Shown: positions 47,238 through 47,278 of the stretch, in pieces
Position numbering within the stretch: the first letter of the stretch is position 1
Layout of the letters: each line of letters opens with the position of its first letter
From: DATHTK01 sp035463295
GTDB taxonomy: Bacteria; Actinomycetota; Rubrobacteria; Rubrobacterales; Rubrobacteraceae
Reading direction: 5' to 3'
Length of the DNA stretch: 47,278 nucleotides
NCBI GenBank assembly: GCA_035463295.1
Contig: DATHTK010000030.1
Coordinates: 1 to 47,278 of the forward strand
The notes under the pieces: generated by a model
The model's input: only the letters and a program-made list of their open reading frames with translations
Told to the model about the DNA's origin: nothing
Database searches by the model: none
Program-made: the position numbers and the translations under genes

Positions 47238-47278
47238 GACTACGATGGTACAGCTGCTGGCCCCCTTCGCGCCACTTT
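47224..47278 (+). mobile_element. Start of an insertion-sequence transposase (3' part outside window)
   Basis: ATG 47224 begins MRTLPTTMVQLLAPFAPL and runs to the edge. 'LLAPFAPLF' is common at the N-terminus of DDE transposases of IS701-like elements. The Shine-Dalgarno is almost perfectly complementary to 16S rRNA. The left terminal repeat cannot be fixed without the right end; the element probably starts between 47113 and 47172. Confidence 0.65.

Overview
The window is high-GC bacterial DNA, densely coded on both strands. An actinobacterium is suggested by GTG starts, -10 boxes placed only 6-10 bases before start codons (leaderless messages), a sigma/anti-sigma pair, an LCP wall enzyme, a ClpP-linked XRE regulator and a PrcB-type lipoprotein. 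The gene set looks most like a deep-branching, Rubrobacter-like lineage; that placement is inference from gene content, not a measured phylogeny.

Layout. 1-2563 (minus): envelope-stress genes, with PspA, a coiled-coil membrane partner cut by the window edge, and a membrane protein ending in a degenerate GGDEF domain. 2615-5905: a PRC-barrel protein, a small membrane protein, a PrcB-like lipoprotein and ligA with a strong terminator. 6006-8498 (minus): a cyclase/amidohydrolase and a ThDP enzyme. 8596-12339: a nucleoside-recognition (gate) membrane protein, small unknowns, clpP divergent from an XRE regulator over a shared palindrome, and a STAS protein. 12391-17043 (minus): a complete BMP-type nucleoside ABC importer. 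17209-20999: small unknowns, a DUF2225 protein, an LCP enzyme and a leaderless membrane protein. 21056-24611: a DASS/SLC13 anion transporter with a six-codon upstream ORF, a PhoD-like phosphoesterase and an alpha/beta-hydrolase remnant.

24742-36400 is a one-carbon energy island. It holds a selenocysteine formate dehydrogenase (FdhA read through UGA, with a recognisable SECIS), a small unknown protein, a four-cluster ferredoxin subunit and an NrfD quinone-linked anchor. Divergent from these are glutathione-independent formaldehyde dehydrogenase, FdhD, an OxlT-like transporter and a DUF485/ActP-type acetate symporter. Together they could oxidise formaldehyde to formate to CO2, feed electrons to the quinone pool and import small carboxylates.

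36910-44232: an OsmC peroxidase, an exported protein with an acidic tail, a divergent OmpR-type regulator and three-PAS sensor kinase, an ECF sigma and its anti-sigma, and a BrkB-type membrane protein. From 44267 a tRNA-Ser(GCU) is followed by a decaying stretch: a frameshifted ADP-ribosylglycohydrolase, a TauE/SafE gene with a nonsense codon, a second exported acidic-tail protein, and the start of an insertion sequence at the right edge.

The strongest candidates for undescribed biology are (1) a regulon in which two separate genes for acidic-tailed exported proteins share the same promoter architecture (three CTAA-like half-sites at exact 11-base spacing, then a -10 box at identical distance), probably read by the neighbouring OmpR-type regulator; (2) the Sec-FDH operon with its embedded unknown protein; and (3) several operator-like palindromes at the promoters of clpP, the nucleoside importer and a small gene.
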